From assembly GCA_020442915.1 (NCBI GenBank), contig JAGRJD010000019.1:1-45568 (forward strand): 45,568 bases of DNA, read 5' to 3'. Source of the DNA: Thiothrix sp. (lineage in GTDB: Bacteria; Pseudomonadota; Gammaproteobacteria; Thiotrichales; Thiotrichaceae). Below, one piece after another: positions 8,878-18,265 of the stretch. Position numbers and translations under genes: made by a program. How positions within the stretch are numbered: the stretch's first letter is position 1; each line of letters starts with the position of its first letter. The notes under the pieces are model-generated. The model made no database searches. It saw only the letters and a list, made by a program, of their open reading frames with translations, and had not been told where the DNA came from.

Positions 8878-11667
8878 ATGGGGACACTTTCAGACCTGAT
8901 TAAAACCCTGACCAGCGAACAGCAGGCACTGGTTGCAACGGTCCTGTCTTTCAGCCCCTACCTTGAGCGCCAACTGGAAAAGCACCCGGAACAACTGCCA
9001 ACCCTGCTGGTATCGGCGACACGCCGGACTGAGGCACTGCTGAGCAATATCGGCGATGAAATCACCACCGTGGCGGATGAAAACACGCTGATGCGTACGG
9101 TACGCCTCATCCGCCACCGGGAAACCGTGCGCATCGCCTGGCGTGATCTTGCCGGCATGGCGGCGCTGGAGGAAACCATGCTGGAGGTTTCAACCCTGGC
9201 GGATGCCCTCACGGGTGCCGTGCTGGACTGGTGGTACCGTGACCTGTGCACCCGCCATGGCACCCCACGGAACCCAAACGGTGCTGCCCAGCATCTGCTG
9301 GTATTAGGCATGGGCAAGCTGGGGGGCAGGGAACTGAACTTTTCCTCCGACATCGACCTGATTTTTGCGTATCCGGAAAACGGAGAGACCGATGGCCGCC
9401 GCGCACTCGACAATCAGACCTTCTTCACCCGTCTGGGTCAGAAGCTGATCAATACCCTGGGCAAAATCACGGCGGACGGGTTCGCCTATCGGGTTGACAT
9501 GCGCCTGCGCCCATTCGGGGATGTCGGTGCACTGGCCCTGAGTTTTGATGCCATGGAGCATTACTACCAGACCCACGGACGTGAATGGGAACGCTATGCC
9601 ATGATCAAGGCCCGCGTCATGACCGGTCCGGCGGCGGAGGCTGCTGAACTGATGCAACGCCTCCGGCCCTTCATCTACCGACGCTATCTGGACTTCGGTG
9701 CCGTTGAACAGCTGCGTGACATGAAGCTGATGATTGACCGCGAGGCCAGCCGCAAAGGCAAGGCACAGGATGTCAAACTGGGGGCGGGCGGCATCCGTGA
9801 AGTTGAATTTTCGGCCCAGGTGTTCCAGCTTATCCGGGGCGGGCGCCTGCCTGACCTGCGCCAGACCAGCCTGCTGACAACCCTGCAGGCGCTGGTGAAA
9901 CATGAGCTGTTGACCGCACGGGATGCTGAACAGCTACGCGATGGCTATTTTTTTCTGCGCCAGTGCGAAAACCGCCTGCAGATGTGGAATGATGAACAGA
10001 CGCATTCCCTGCCCGCCGACACCATCCAGCAGTCCGCTCTGGCCCGGGCCATGGGTTTTGCCGACTGGGAAGCCTTTCTGAAGGTACTGGACCAAAAACG
10101 GCAGGCGGTCAATACCGTCTTCCGGCGGGTGTTTGTGGTCGAAAACGGTGAAGAACCGGCTAAAACCCCGGAGCGACAACTGTGGGAACAGCTGCTGGAT
10201 GAACAGCAGGGCCTGACCTTACTGGAGAAATCCGGCTTTTCTCCTCCCGAAGACAGCCTCTCGGTCCTGAATAAGCTGCGTACCGGACGCCTGTACCAGT
10301 CACTGACCGAGCTGGCACGTGAACGCCTGAACCGCCTCATGCCCCGCCTGATCCGCGCCTGTGCCAAACAGGAGAGTCCAGGTCTGGCACTGGCACGCAG
10401 CCTGCAGGTGCTGCAGTCCATTGCCCGTCGCTCCGGCTACATCGCCATGCTGGCGGACAATGAGGCGGCGCTGCTGCAGTTTGTCAAACTGGTGCATGCC
10501 AGTACCTGGATTACCGCCCAGCTGACCCAGTACCCGATCCTGTTGGATAACCTGCTGGATATCCGGCACCTGTACCAGCCCCTGAACCGCCAGGAGCTGG
10601 ACACGGCACTCAAGCAGGAAATGATCAATATCGATCCGCTGGATACCGGACAGGTGATGGAACGTCTGCGCCAGTTCAAGCTGACCCAGGTATTGCGGGT
10701 GGCTGCTGCCGATATTACCGGCATGCTGCCGCTCATGGTGGTGTCGGACCAGCTGACCTGGATTGCCGAGGTCATTCTGGAGCAGGCGGTAGCCCATGCC
10801 TGGTCACTGCTGACCGCCAAACATGGCCAGCCCCGGTATGAAAAAGATGGGCAGCCGTGTGTGGCCGGGCTGGCGGTTGTCGGCTACGGCAAGCTGGGAG
10901 GCATTGAACTGGGCTACAGTTCGGACCTGGATATTGTCTTCCTGCATGACAGCGAAGGCAGCCAGCAGATGACCGATGGCCCCCGCGTGCTGGAAAACCC
11001 GGTATTTTTTGCCCGGCTGGCACAGAAAATCATTCATATCCTGACCACATTCACCCATGATGGTCGCCTGTATGAAACTGACACCCGTCTGCGCCCCAGC
11101 GGCTCTTCGGGTTTGATGGTCAGCAGCCTGGAAGCATTTGCCCATTATCAGCACGAGAACGCCTGGGTCTGGGAGCATCAGGCCCTGCTGCGCGCCCGTG
11201 CCATTACCGGTAATCCCACTCTCAAGCAGCGCTTTGAAACGGTCCGGCATGAGATCCTGTGTCTGCCCCGCAAGCTGGTGGACCTTGCCGCCGAAGTCAG
11301 CAACATGCGCAAAAAGATGTGGGAAGCCTTGGGCAGCAAGGAAGATGCTATCTTCATCATCAAAAAAGATCCCGGCGGCATCACCGATATCGAGTTCATG
11401 GTCCAGTACCTGATTCTGGCTCATGCTCATGACCACCCTGATCTGGTACGGTGGAGCGATAATATCCGCCAGCTGGAGTCGCTGAAACAGAACGGTATCC
11501 TGTCCACCGACAAGGCGGATCATCTGGCGCACATCTACCGCCTGATGCGTAATCAGGTGCATGCCCTGGCCCTGCAGGAACAGAAAAGCGTGGTGGAAAA
11601 CGAAGCGCTCGACAGCGAGCGTGCGTTTGTACGCAGCTGCTGGGAGGCCGTTTTTCCGGACAAATGA
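8878..11667 (+). CDS. glnE: bifunctional glutamine synthetase adenylyltransferase / adenylyl-removing enzyme
   Basis: GlnE adenylylates and deadenylylates GlnA in response to PII and glutamine, tuning nitrogen assimilation. The 929-residue protein has the duplicated nucleotidyltransferase layout. The N-terminal (removing) domain carries GMGKLGGRELNFSSDIDLIF (about 145-164). The C-terminal (adenylylating) domain carries GYGKLGGIELGYSSDLDIVF (about 668-687). Both keep the G-K-L-G-G and D-x-D cores. Repeated RLRPSGSSG / RLRPFGDVG segments follow each catalytic core. The start is fixed by GGAGG 7 nt upstream. The length is close to E. coli GlnE (946), so it is complete. Confidence 0.97.
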   Translation: MGTLSDLIKTLTSEQQALVATVLSFSPYLERQLEKHPEQLPTLLVSATRRTEALLSNIGDEITTVADENTLMRTVRLIRHRETVRIAWRDLAGMAALEETMLEVSTLADALTGAVLDWWYRDLCTRHGTPRNPNGAAQHLLVLGMGKLGGRELNFSSDIDLIFAYPENGETDGRRALDNQTFFTRLGQKLINTLGKITADGFAYRVDMRLRPFGDVGALALSFDAMEHYYQTHGREWERYAMIKARVMTGPAAEAAELMQRLRPFIYRRYLDFGAVEQLRDMKLMIDREASRKGKAQDVKLGAGGIREVEFSAQVFQLIRGGRLPDLRQTSLLTTLQALVKHELLTARDAEQLRDGYFFLRQCENRLQMWNDEQTHSLPADTIQQSALARAMGFADWEAFLKVLDQKRQAVNTVFRRVFVVENGEEPAKTPERQLWEQLLDEQQGLTLLEKSGFSPPEDSLSVLNKLRTGRLYQSLTELARERLNRLMPRLIRACAKQESPGLALARSLQVLQSIARRSGYIAMLADNEAALLQFVKLVHASTWITAQLTQYPILLDNLLDIRHLYQPLNRQELDTALKQEMINIDPLDTGQVMERLRQFKLTQVLRVAAADITGMLPLMVVSDQLTWIAEVILEQAVAHAWSLLTAKHGQPRYEKDGQPCVAGLAVVGYGKLGGIELGYSSDLDIVFLHDSEGSQQMTDGPRVLENPVFFARLAQKIIHILTTFTHDGRLYETDTRLRPSGSSGLMVSSLEAFAHYQHENAWVWEHQALLRARAITGNPTLKQRFETVRHEILCLPRKLVDLAAEVSNMRKKMWEALGSKEDAIFIIKKDPGGITDIEFMVQYLILAHAHDHPDLVRWSDNIRQLESLKQNGILSTDKADHLAHIYRLMRNQVHALALQEQKSVVENEALDSERAFVRSCWEAVFPDK

Positions 11668-11736
11668 GGTTCACCCTCAAAAGCCGGCTGCGTACAATCA
11701 GAAGACCTCAGACAACCAATGATAAAGGAGCCGCCC

Positions 11737-12960
11737 ATGAGCACTGCTTCCATCCGCTGCGACCGCGACAACCAGCTGGCACAGGAACTGCTGCAACACC
11801 CGGATGTGCAGCGGGTCAATCGCTGGATTGCCGACAATGAAGATGCAGACAAGTCATCCAGCCTGCGTCGGCATCTGCTTACCACCTCGGTCCGGCTCAG
11901 CCCCCAGATTTCCCCGCGCCTGCATGCCATGGCCGGCCATTGTGGTACGGCACTGGGGCTGAATCTGCCGCTGGAGCTGTATGCCTATGCCAGCCCCCAG
12001 TACAATGCGGTCTGTTTCAAACCGGAAGCCGGTCGCCTTTACATCATGTTCTCGTCCGCCATTCTCGAGGCCTTTACGGAAAAAGAGCTGCTGTACGTCA
12101 TGGGACATGAGATCGGGCACCATATCTATCACCACCACGACATTCCGATTGGCTACATCCTGCGTGGCAAGGCGGCACCCCCAGCAGACCTGGCCCTGAA
12201 ACTGTTTGCCTGGTCACGTTATGCCGAATTTTCCGCCGACCGGGCCGGTGCCTTCTGCGCAAATGATCTTGACGCTGTGGCACGTGCCCTGTTCAAGCTG
12301 GCTTCCGGCATCAGCCATCTCTCCAGCTCCGGACAGCCGGGCCTGATTGAGTTCAGCCTGGATGAGTTTCTGAGTCAGGTCAACGACATGGTTGAGCAGG
12401 ATGCGGCACCGGGCCAGGGCGCTCCCACCCAGGACTGGTTTTCCACCCACCCGTTCAGCCCCCTGCGGGTCAAGGCACTGACCCAGTTTCATGAATCAGC
12501 ACTGATGCAGCCCGGTGGTTACAGCAAAGATGAACTGGAAATGCGCCTGCATGAACTCATGCAGCTGATGGAACCGGGTTATCTGGAGGCCAAAACCCAG
12601 GCTACCCGGATCATGCGCAACCTGTTCATTGCCGCCGCCATGAGTCTGGCCCGGCTCGGCGGCGGTGTCACCAAAAATGAACAAGGCATTCTGCAACAGT
12701 TTCTGGGCAAGAGCTTTGACCTTGACAAGCTGGACATTTCACAGCTGGAAGCCCTGATCCCGGCCCGGATCACCGAGGCGCTGGAGCACACAACCCCCAG
12801 CCAGCGCATGCAGCTGGTCCGAGACCTGGCGCTGGTGGCACGTGCAGATGAAGCCGGATGCAGGCACAAAGAGCAGCTGCTGGTCCGGTATGCACGGGAG
12901 CTGGGCGTCCCGTACAACTTCGTGGGTCAGTGCATGGCTCATGTTCCCGAGCTGGATTGA
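11737..12960 (+). CDS. M48-family zinc metalloprotease with C-terminal TerB-like helical domain
   Basis: The zinc-protease motif H124-E125-I-G-H128 lies in VMGHEIGHHIYHHH, with a probable third ligand Glu about 164 in RYAEFSADRAG, the M48 pattern. No signal peptide or membrane span is visible, so it appears to be cytoplasmic, unlike HtpX or BepA. The last 130 residues are helical and acidic and recall tellurite-resistance TerB-like modules; this is a tentative call. I start at ATG 11737 because AAAGGAG sits at the right distance; an ATG at 11719 lies before that site. It follows glnE by 69 nt. Its 3' end overlaps the convergent tag gene by 22 nt. Confidence 0.85.
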   Translation: MSTASIRCDRDNQLAQELLQHPDVQRVNRWIADNEDADKSSSLRRHLLTTSVRLSPQISPRLHAMAGHCGTALGLNLPLELYAYASPQYNAVCFKPEAGRLYIMFSSAILEAFTEKELLYVMGHEIGHHIYHHHDIPIGYILRGKAAPPADLALKLFAWSRYAEFSADRAGAFCANDLDAVARALFKLASGISHLSSSGQPGLIEFSLDEFLSQVNDMVEQDAAPGQGAPTQDWFSTHPFSPLRVKALTQFHESALMQPGGYSKDELEMRLHELMQLMEPGYLEAKTQATRIMRNLFIAAAMSLARLGGGVTKNEQGILQQFLGKSFDLDKLDISQLEALIPARITEALEHTTPSQRMQLVRDLALVARADEAGCRHKEQLLVRYARELGVPYNFVGQCMAHVPELD

Positions 12961-13541
12961 GGCGAGCTGCGTTTCCAGCAGTCGGCCAGGTGATCATCCA
13001 CCATGCCGACCGCCTGCATGTAGGCGTACATGATGGTGGAACCCACAAAGCTCATGCCCCGCCGTTTCAGGTCTTTCGACAGGGCATCACTCACCGGGGT
13101 CGTGGCCGGCACGTCCCCGAAGGTACGCCAGTGATTGACTATGGGCCTGCCATCAACAAAATGCCACAGATAGCGATCAAAGCTCCCGAATGCCGCCTGA
13201 ATGCTCAGAAAAACCCGTGCATTGCGCCGTGCGGAAAAAACCTTGAGGCGGTTACGGATAATGGCCGGATTCTGCAGCAGGGCTTCCAGTGCCTCATCCG
13301 TCATCGCCGCCACCTTTTGTACCTCAAAGCCGTGGAAGGCAAGCTGATAACCAGCACGTTTTTTCAGGATGGTTTCCCAGTTCAGTCCGGCCTGTGCCCC
13401 TTCTAGGATCAGCATTTCAAACAAAACACGATCATCATGCTCCGGAATGCCCCATTGATGATCATGATAATCGGCATACAGTGCCTTGCCGGGCTGCCCA
13501 CCAAAACAGCGCCGCCGGCCATCCGCCCCAACTTCCAGCAT
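12939..13541 (-). CDS. tag: DNA-3-methyladenine glycosylase I
   Basis: Tag excises 3-methyladenine from alkylated DNA. Family landmarks are RRCFGG near the N-terminus, ADYHDHQWGIPEHDDRVLFEM, LEGAQAGLNWETILKKR, and the C-terminal SKDLKRRGMSFVGSTI, MQAVGMVDDH and LADC. The Cys and His residues of the structural zinc site (RRC, YHDH, DDH, DC) are all present. The frame is open to 13628, but I place the start at 13541: it matches family N-termini and has AGGGGG about 6 nt upstream. The longer start would run through the parS-like site. It is convergent with the M48 gene and divergent from the M14 gene. Confidence 0.92.
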   Translation of the reverse strand: MLEVGADGRRRCFGGQPGKALYADYHDHQWGIPEHDDRVLFEMLILEGAQAGLNWETILKKRAGYQLAFHGFEVQKVAAMTDEALEALLQNPAIIRNRLKVFSARRNARVFLSIQAAFGSFDRYLWHFVDGRPIVNHWRTFGDVPATTPVSDALSKDLKRRGMSFVGSTIMYAYMQAVGMVDDHLADCWKRSSPQSSSGT

Positions 13542-13574
13542 CAAAACCCCCTGTTGCCCCGCTCTGAGCGGGTA

Positions 13575-13590
13575 TGTTCCACGTGAAGCA
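13575..13590. promoter_or_regulatory. parS-like ParB-binding site 1
   Basis: TGTTCCACGTGAAGCA matches the parS palindrome TGTTTCACGTGAAACA at 14 of 16 positions, with the CACGTG core intact. It lies in the divergent tag / M14 spacer. Two better matches lie near 22 and 24 kb. Confidence 0.5.
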
Positions 13591-13667
13591 TCACCCGGCC
13601 TTACCGGAGCCAAAATTGCTGTTATCATCGCATATTCTGACCTCTCAGGCCGAGCCCAACCCGTACC

Positions 13668-14693
13668 ATGCCAGAGTTGACCCTACTTGACACTGTTCCT
13701 GAAGCCTTTTTCACCCTGTCCGGCCCTCAGGAACTGGGGCGTGTCCTGCCCGGACCAACCCTGATCCACCAGCAGGGACAAAGGGACGATACCCTGTTTG
13801 TCTCGACGCTCCTGCACGGCAATGAAGACAGTGGCTTTTATGCCCTGCAGCAGCTGCTGCGAGACTATCAGCAGCATCTCCTGCCACGTAATCTGAGCCT
13901 GTTTTTCGGCAATATCGAAGCCGCACAAACCGGCATGCGTCGCCTGTCACACCAACCTGACTACAACCGTATCTGGCCCGGTCATGGACTGAAGGACAGC
14001 CCGGAAACCCGGATGGCCGCCCAAGTAATGGCCGAGCTGGACGCCAGAAACCTGTTTGCCAGCATCGACATCCACAACAACACCGGCGACAACCCGTTCT
14101 ACAGCTGTATCAGTCAGCACGATACCGCCACGCTACAGCTGGCGGCCCTGTTTGCCCCCATCACTCTGATGTATGGCGCTGTAAAAGGTGTACAATCCAT
14201 CGCCATGGCCAGGCACTGCCCAGCCATGACAATTGAATGCGGCAAGCCGGGTGTCTCCGACGATGTGGGCCGGGTTGTTCACTTCCTGAAACAGCTGCTT
14301 GAACTGCCAGACTGGACCGGTTCGCAGCCGGGCCGCCCGCTGGACATTTACCGCACCGTGGTCCGGGTCAATGTACCTGATCAGGTTTCCCTGAGCTTCA
14401 GCAATCCGACAGCTGATCTGCTGTTTCCACCCGGTCTCGAACGGATGAATTTCAGGCCACAACCTGCCGGCACTGTGTTTGCCCACCTGCGACCCGGCTC
14501 AAAGGCAAACCTGCTGGCATTTGATGACGCCGGCAATGAGCTGGGAAACCGCTATTTTTTACACACCCCGGATAAACTGGTACTCTCACAAGCCATGATA
14601 CCAGCCATGCTGACACATGACGAAACCGTAATCCGGCAGGACTGCCTGTGTTATCTGCTGGAGCGCATACCGGTGTCTGCGACTGCCGGATAG
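13668..14693 (+). CDS. M14-family zinc deacylase (succinylglutamate desuccinylase / aspartoacylase type)
   Basis: This zinc carboxypeptidase-fold enzyme has predicted zinc ligands H50 and E53 (LLHGNEDSG) and H136 (SIDIHNNTGDNPFY), and a catalytic Glu at 190 (MTIECGKPG), the AstE/AspA pattern. It likely cleaves an N-acyl amino acid or related amide. The exact substrate is unknown, and there is no ast operon around it to argue for arginine succinyltransferase catabolism. The 341-residue length is usual for this group. It lies 196 nt before speA in the same direction, so a link to arginine or polyamine metabolism is possible but not shown. Confidence 0.85.
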   Translation: MPELTLLDTVPEAFFTLSGPQELGRVLPGPTLIHQQGQRDDTLFVSTLLHGNEDSGFYALQQLLRDYQQHLLPRNLSLFFGNIEAAQTGMRRLSHQPDYNRIWPGHGLKDSPETRMAAQVMAELDARNLFASIDIHNNTGDNPFYSCISQHDTATLQLAALFAPITLMYGAVKGVQSIAMARHCPAMTIECGKPGVSDDVGRVVHFLKQLLELPDWTGSQPGRPLDIYRTVVRVNVPDQVSLSFSNPTADLLFPPGLERMNFRPQPAGTVFAHLRPGSKANLLAFDDAGNELGNRYFLHTPDKLVLSQAMIPAMLTHDETVIRQDCLCYLLERIPVSATAG

Positions 14694-14768
14694 TGCCGGA
14701 TTGGCCAAAAATACTCCAGTCTGTCCCTTGCAAGAGCGGACAAGACAGGTACAGTAGCCACTGAAAAA

Positions 14769-14848
14769 AGGCTGTATATCAGCCTGTGCAAGTGCAGGCC
14801 GTTTTTAGGACCGGCCTGACAGTTTGCCTGATGACCGGGTCAACCCGG
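14769..14848 (+). promoter_or_regulatory. structured leader upstream of speA
   Basis: Three perfect inverted repeats follow one another before speA: AGGCTG/CAGCCT (14769-14785, 5-nt loop), CAGGCCG/CGGCCTG (14795-14818, loop starting TTTTT) and CCGGG/CCCGG (14835-14848). A T-run lies at 14862-14867. The stems are visible; transcription attenuation or ligand control of speA is only an inference. Confidence 0.3.
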
Positions 14849-14889
14849 CTCTTGGGGCATGTTTTTTCAACTCTTCATGCAACTGCCAA

Positions 14890-16791
14890 ATGCAAAAAAA
14901 CCTTGAATGGAGCACTGCCAGCGCTCAACAACTTTACAATATTCAGCACTGGGGCAACGGTTACTTTGGAGTCAACGATCAGGGGCATGTCGCCATGCAA
15001 CTGCCCACCCAACCGGAACGCCAGGTTGACCTTTACGAACTGGCCCAGCGGATCCAGCTGGACAATGATATCCGGCTGCCAGTGCTGGTGCGCTTCACCG
15101 ATATTCTCAAGCACCGGGTGCAAAGCCTGCAGCAGGCATTCACTCATGCCATTGCCGATGCCGGACAAGACAGCCGCTATACCGCCATTTTTCCCATCAA
15201 GGTCAATCAGCAACGCACGGTGGTACAGCAAATTCTGGCCGGTGGCGGTACTCAGGTCGGCTTGGAAGCGGGCAGCAAACCTGAACTGATGGCTGTGCTG
15301 GGACTGGCTCCCGAAGGCAGTACCATTATTTGTAATGGTTATAAAGACCGGGAATACCTGCGTCTGGCGCTGATCGGGCGGCAGATGGGGCATGCCATTT
15401 ACATCGTGATTGAAAAACCCTCGGAGCTGGATTTCGTATTGGAAGAGGCCGAAAAGCTGCGGGTTCGCCCCCTGCTCGGTATCCGCATCCGGCTTTATTC
15501 CCAAGGCAAGGGTAAATGGCAGGATACCGGCGGGGAAAAATCCAAGTTCGGTTTGTCGGCAGCCCAGTCACTGCACCTGATTGAAAGCCTCAAAAGCCGG
15601 GATCATCTGGACTGCCTGCAGCTGCTGCATTTCCACATGGGATCACAGATCGCCAATATCCGCGACATTCAGCGGGGCATGAGTGAAGCCAGCCGTTATT
15701 TTGCTGAACTGCATCGCCTTGGTGCCCCGATCCGGGTCATGGATGTCGGTGGCGGACTGGGTGTCGATTACGAGGGTTCCCGCTCCCGCAGTGACTGCTC
15801 CATCAATTACTCACTGCATGAATATGCCAATACCGTGGTACGCACCGTGCTGGATATCTGTGAGGAATACGAGCTGCCGTTTCCGGACTTCCTGTCTGAA
15901 TCCGGACGTGGCATGACGGCTCATCATGCCGTTCTGATCACCAACGTAATCGATACCGACCCGAAACAGCCGGAAACGCCCCCGGTGCTGCGCGAGCCGG
16001 ACGAAGAAGATCCCGCCATCCTGCACCACCTGTATCGTCTCTATCATAATGAGGAACACTTGCCCCCCTCAGAAATCTATCACGATGCCATCTGGTGGTT
16101 GAGCGAAGTGCATGGCATGTTTGCACATGGTCTTTTGAATCTGGACCAGCGCGCCCGGGCGGAGGAGTTTCATCGTGCCATCTGCCAGCTTCTACTGACA
16201 ACGCCCGATGCCTACGAGCGCCTGAACGAGGAAATCCGTACCGGCTTGCAGGACAAACTGGCTGACAAGTATTTTTGTAATTTTTCCCTGTTCCAGTCCA
16301 CACCTGATATTTGGGCAATTGATCAAATTTTCCCCATAATGCCCTTGCACCGCCTGGACGAACAACCCACCCATCGTGCCACCCTCCAGGATCTGACCTG
16401 TGATTCCGATGGCACCATCGAAAAATATGTCAACCATGACCGCCTGGAAACAACACTGCCACTGCATGCCCTGAATCTGAATCAGCCCTATCTGCTCGGT
16501 ATTTTCATGATTGGGGCCTATCAGGAAATCCTGGGGGATCTGCACAACCTGTTTGGTGATACCGATTCGATCCACGTGGAACTTTCTCTCAACGGCGAGT
16601 ATCGGATCAGTGAAGCCGAACGGGGTGATACCATTGATGAATTATTGCGCTATATCCATTATGAGCCGAAGGACCTGCTGGCACGCTGCAGGCAGAAGCT
16701 GGCAGCAGCCGTTTCTGACACAGAGCACCTGAAACTGATGCTGCGTGAAATTGAAGCCGGTTTGATCGGATATACTTACCTGGAAGACTGA
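14890..16791 (+). CDS. speA: biosynthetic arginine decarboxylase
   Basis: SpeA decarboxylates arginine to agmatine, the first step of the agmatine route to putrescine. It is a PLP enzyme of the alanine-racemase fold. The 633-residue form starting at ATG 14890 aligns with family N-termini (NIQHWGNGYFGVND, 17-30). PLP lysine is K104 in YTAIFPIKVNQQR. Other landmarks are GLEAGSKPEL, ICNGYKDREY, LLHFHMGSQI, DVGGGLGVDY, SESGRG, and the C-terminal DLTCDSDGTIEKYV with the active-site Cys and GAYQEILGDLHNLFGDTD. The frame is open to ATG 14824, but that stretch is unlike the family. No strong ribosome site precedes 14890. Confidence 0.95.
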   Translation: MQKNLEWSTASAQQLYNIQHWGNGYFGVNDQGHVAMQLPTQPERQVDLYELAQRIQLDNDIRLPVLVRFTDILKHRVQSLQQAFTHAIADAGQDSRYTAIFPIKVNQQRTVVQQILAGGGTQVGLEAGSKPELMAVLGLAPEGSTIICNGYKDREYLRLALIGRQMGHAIYIVIEKPSELDFVLEEAEKLRVRPLLGIRIRLYSQGKGKWQDTGGEKSKFGLSAAQSLHLIESLKSRDHLDCLQLLHFHMGSQIANIRDIQRGMSEASRYFAELHRLGAPIRVMDVGGGLGVDYEGSRSRSDCSINYSLHEYANTVVRTVLDICEEYELPFPDFLSESGRGMTAHHAVLITNVIDTDPKQPETPPVLREPDEEDPAILHHLYRLYHNEEHLPPSEIYHDAIWWLSEVHGMFAHGLLNLDQRARAEEFHRAICQLLLTTPDAYERLNEEIRTGLQDKLADKYFCNFSLFQSTPDIWAIDQIFPIMPLHRLDEQPTHRATLQDLTCDSDGTIEKYVNHDRLETTLPLHALNLNQPYLLGIFMIGAYQEILGDLHNLFGDTDSIHVELSLNGEYRISEAERGDTIDELLRYIHYEPKDLLARCRQKLAAAVSDTEHLKLMLREIEAGLIGYTYLED

Positions 16792-16829
16792 AACTGTTTT
16801 CCTCTAATCCGTAATAGGGAACGGAAGCC

Positions 16830-17462
16830 GTGGAGTACATTTTACTGACCATTTTTGCCATCGGATTGCTGCTTTTTCTCCTGAGCTGGCTCAGGGTGGT
16901 TTTCGCCGGTTTCGGGCACCATGTCGTGACCGGACTGGTCTCTGTCATTCCGGTGCTGAACCTGCTGATCCTGCCAACCATCTGGCACAAAGTCTCAGTC
17001 TGGGTGCTGGCCGGGATCATCGGTTTGCTGGCAGCCACCGGCAGCTGGTACCTGGGCGCTGACAAAAGCGTTTACCGTGTTGCCCATGACTCCGGCTTCA
17101 GCCTGCCCATGCCGGGAGAAACATCACAACAGGGGCGGGCAGGCACTGATTCAAAAGATACAGCTCCCCCTGAAATACAAAGGCAACCCCTGTCTCCCCC
17201 CCCGAAAACCACAGTAGGCACCGAACTTCCTAAAACAGCACTGTACAGCATGGGCTTTCAAAGTGTGGAGGCGAATGCCCTGGATGGGCATGATGGCAAT
17301 TATGTCCGGGTATTCCGTAATGATCACAAGCGCCTCGAGGGCACATTGCTGCGTCACAGTGCCAACTCCCTGACCATCCAGTACCGGATCAACGGCAATC
17401 TGACAGAGCAGGATATCAGCATCAAGGACGTTGAGCGTCTGGAAGTGATGGCCCGGAACTGA
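16830..17462 (+). CDS. two-helix membrane protein with a C-terminal soluble domain, unknown function
   Basis: This 210-residue protein starts at GTG 16830 (GGAACGGAAG upstream). It has two or three hydrophobic segments in the first 80 residues (about 3-25, 36-52, 58-75). A Pro/Gln-rich linker (about 95-130) follows, then a compact beta-rich C-terminal part (about 140-210). That part ends VFRNDHKRLEGTLLRHSANSLTIQYRINGNLTEQDISIKDVERLEV, read in two pieces, an SH3- or Sm-like strand pattern. It sits between speA (38 nt) and ycgL (3 nt), so it is very likely cotranscribed with ycgL and the carbonic anhydrase. I do not recognise the family. Confidence 0.7.
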   Translation: MEYILLTIFAIGLLLFLLSWLRVVFAGFGHHVVTGLVSVIPVLNLLILPTIWHKVSVWVLAGIIGLLAATGSWYLGADKSVYRVAHDSGFSLPMPGETSQQGRAGTDSKDTAPPEIQRQPLSPPPKTTVGTELPKTALYSMGFQSVEANALDGHDGNYVRVFRNDHKRLEGTLLRHSANSLTIQYRINGNLTEQDISIKDVERLEVMARN

Positions 17463-17465
17463 AAC

Positions 17466-17717
17466 ATGCTTTGTTATGTATACCGCAGCCGGCACAAGCC
17501 ATTCACCTACCTGTTGCTACCGGAAAAGGATAATTTCAGCCGCGTACCCCTCTCCCTGATTGAGCTGTTTGGTGAAGCGGTTTTTTCATTCGAGTTTGAA
17601 CTGACAACGGAACGCAGTCTGGTACAGGCTGATCCGGTACAGGTAATAGCCAATATGCAGCAAAACGGTTTTTTTCTACAACTGCCTCCCGGTAAGGAAA
17701 CCCACCTCGTCTCATGA
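17466..17717 (+). CDS. ycgL: YcgL domain-containing protein
   Basis: The 83-residue protein matches the YcgL/UPF0745 pattern: an N-terminal CYVYRS.. with TYLLLPEKDNFSRVP, then LIELFG, the mid-region LVQADPVQVIANMQQNGFFLQLPP. The biochemical role of the family is not established. It is confined largely to Gammaproteobacteria, which supports the taxonomic call. It begins 3 nt after the membrane-protein stop and overlaps the carbonic-anhydrase start by 4 nt (ATGA at 17714-17717), so translation of the two is probably coupled. Confidence 0.88.
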   Translation: MLCYVYRSRHKPFTYLLLPEKDNFSRVPLSLIELFGEAVFSFEFELTTERSLVQADPVQVIANMQQNGFFLQLPPGKETHLVS

Positions 17718-18247
17718 ATATCCGTCGCTTTGGAACCTTTGACCCGGTCCTTGATTCCAGTGCCTATATTGACAGTCAGTGCAGTATCATTGGTCAGGTT
17801 ACACTCGGTCCCCACAGTTCAGTCTGGCCCATGGCGGTGATCCGGGGTGATGTCAATTACATCCGGATCGGCAGTGAAACCAATATTCAGGATGGTGCCA
17901 TTCTGCATGTCACCCATGCCGGCCCCTTTACCAGCCCGACCGGCAGCCCCCTGATCATCGGCAACCAGGTCACGGTGGGGCATGGTGCCATTTTACATGC
18001 CTGCACTATCGGTGATCGGTGCCTGATCGGTATGAATGCAACCATTCTGGATGCGACCGTGGTTGAGGCGGAAACCATCATTGCCGCCGGCAGTCTGGTT
18101 CCTCCCAGAAAGCACCTGGAAGGCGGGTACCTCTGGGCCGGAAACCCGGCTCGCAAGGTAAGACCCCTGAGCAGCCGGGAGCGTGAGCATCTGGTTTATT
18201 CAGCACAACACTACGTGAAACTGGCTGACAGCTTCAAAGACGCCTAG
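17714..18247 (+). CDS. gamma-class carbonic anhydrase family protein (YrdA type)
   Basis: This left-handed parallel beta-helix protein of 177 residues has the hexapeptide-repeat rhythm (IIGQVTLGPHSSVWPMAVIRGD, read as successive turns). The three metal-binding histidines of Cam-type enzymes are visible as H68 (HVTH), H90 (VGHGAIL) and H95 (LHACTIG). It lacks the acidic loop of the archaetypal Cam enzyme, as usual for bacterial YrdA/PaaY-like proteins, in which CO2 hydration activity is often weak or unproven. The product should be a cytoplasmic trimer. It is the last gene of the rightward cluster and converges on the next gene. Confidence 0.9.
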   Translation: MNIRRFGTFDPVLDSSAYIDSQCSIIGQVTLGPHSSVWPMAVIRGDVNYIRIGSETNIQDGAILHVTHAGPFTSPTGSPLIIGNQVTVGHGAILHACTIGDRCLIGMNATILDATVVEAETIIAAGSLVPPRKHLEGGYLWAGNPARKVRPLSSREREHLVYSAQHYVKLADSFKDA

Positions 18248-18265
18248 CATCAACGTTTTTTCGGG

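Noticed and set aside
16568..16583. CACGTG-containing sequence in speA considered as parS
   Set aside because: Only part of the palindrome is present, and it is explained by conserved SpeA codons. It was not counted with the three stronger sites.
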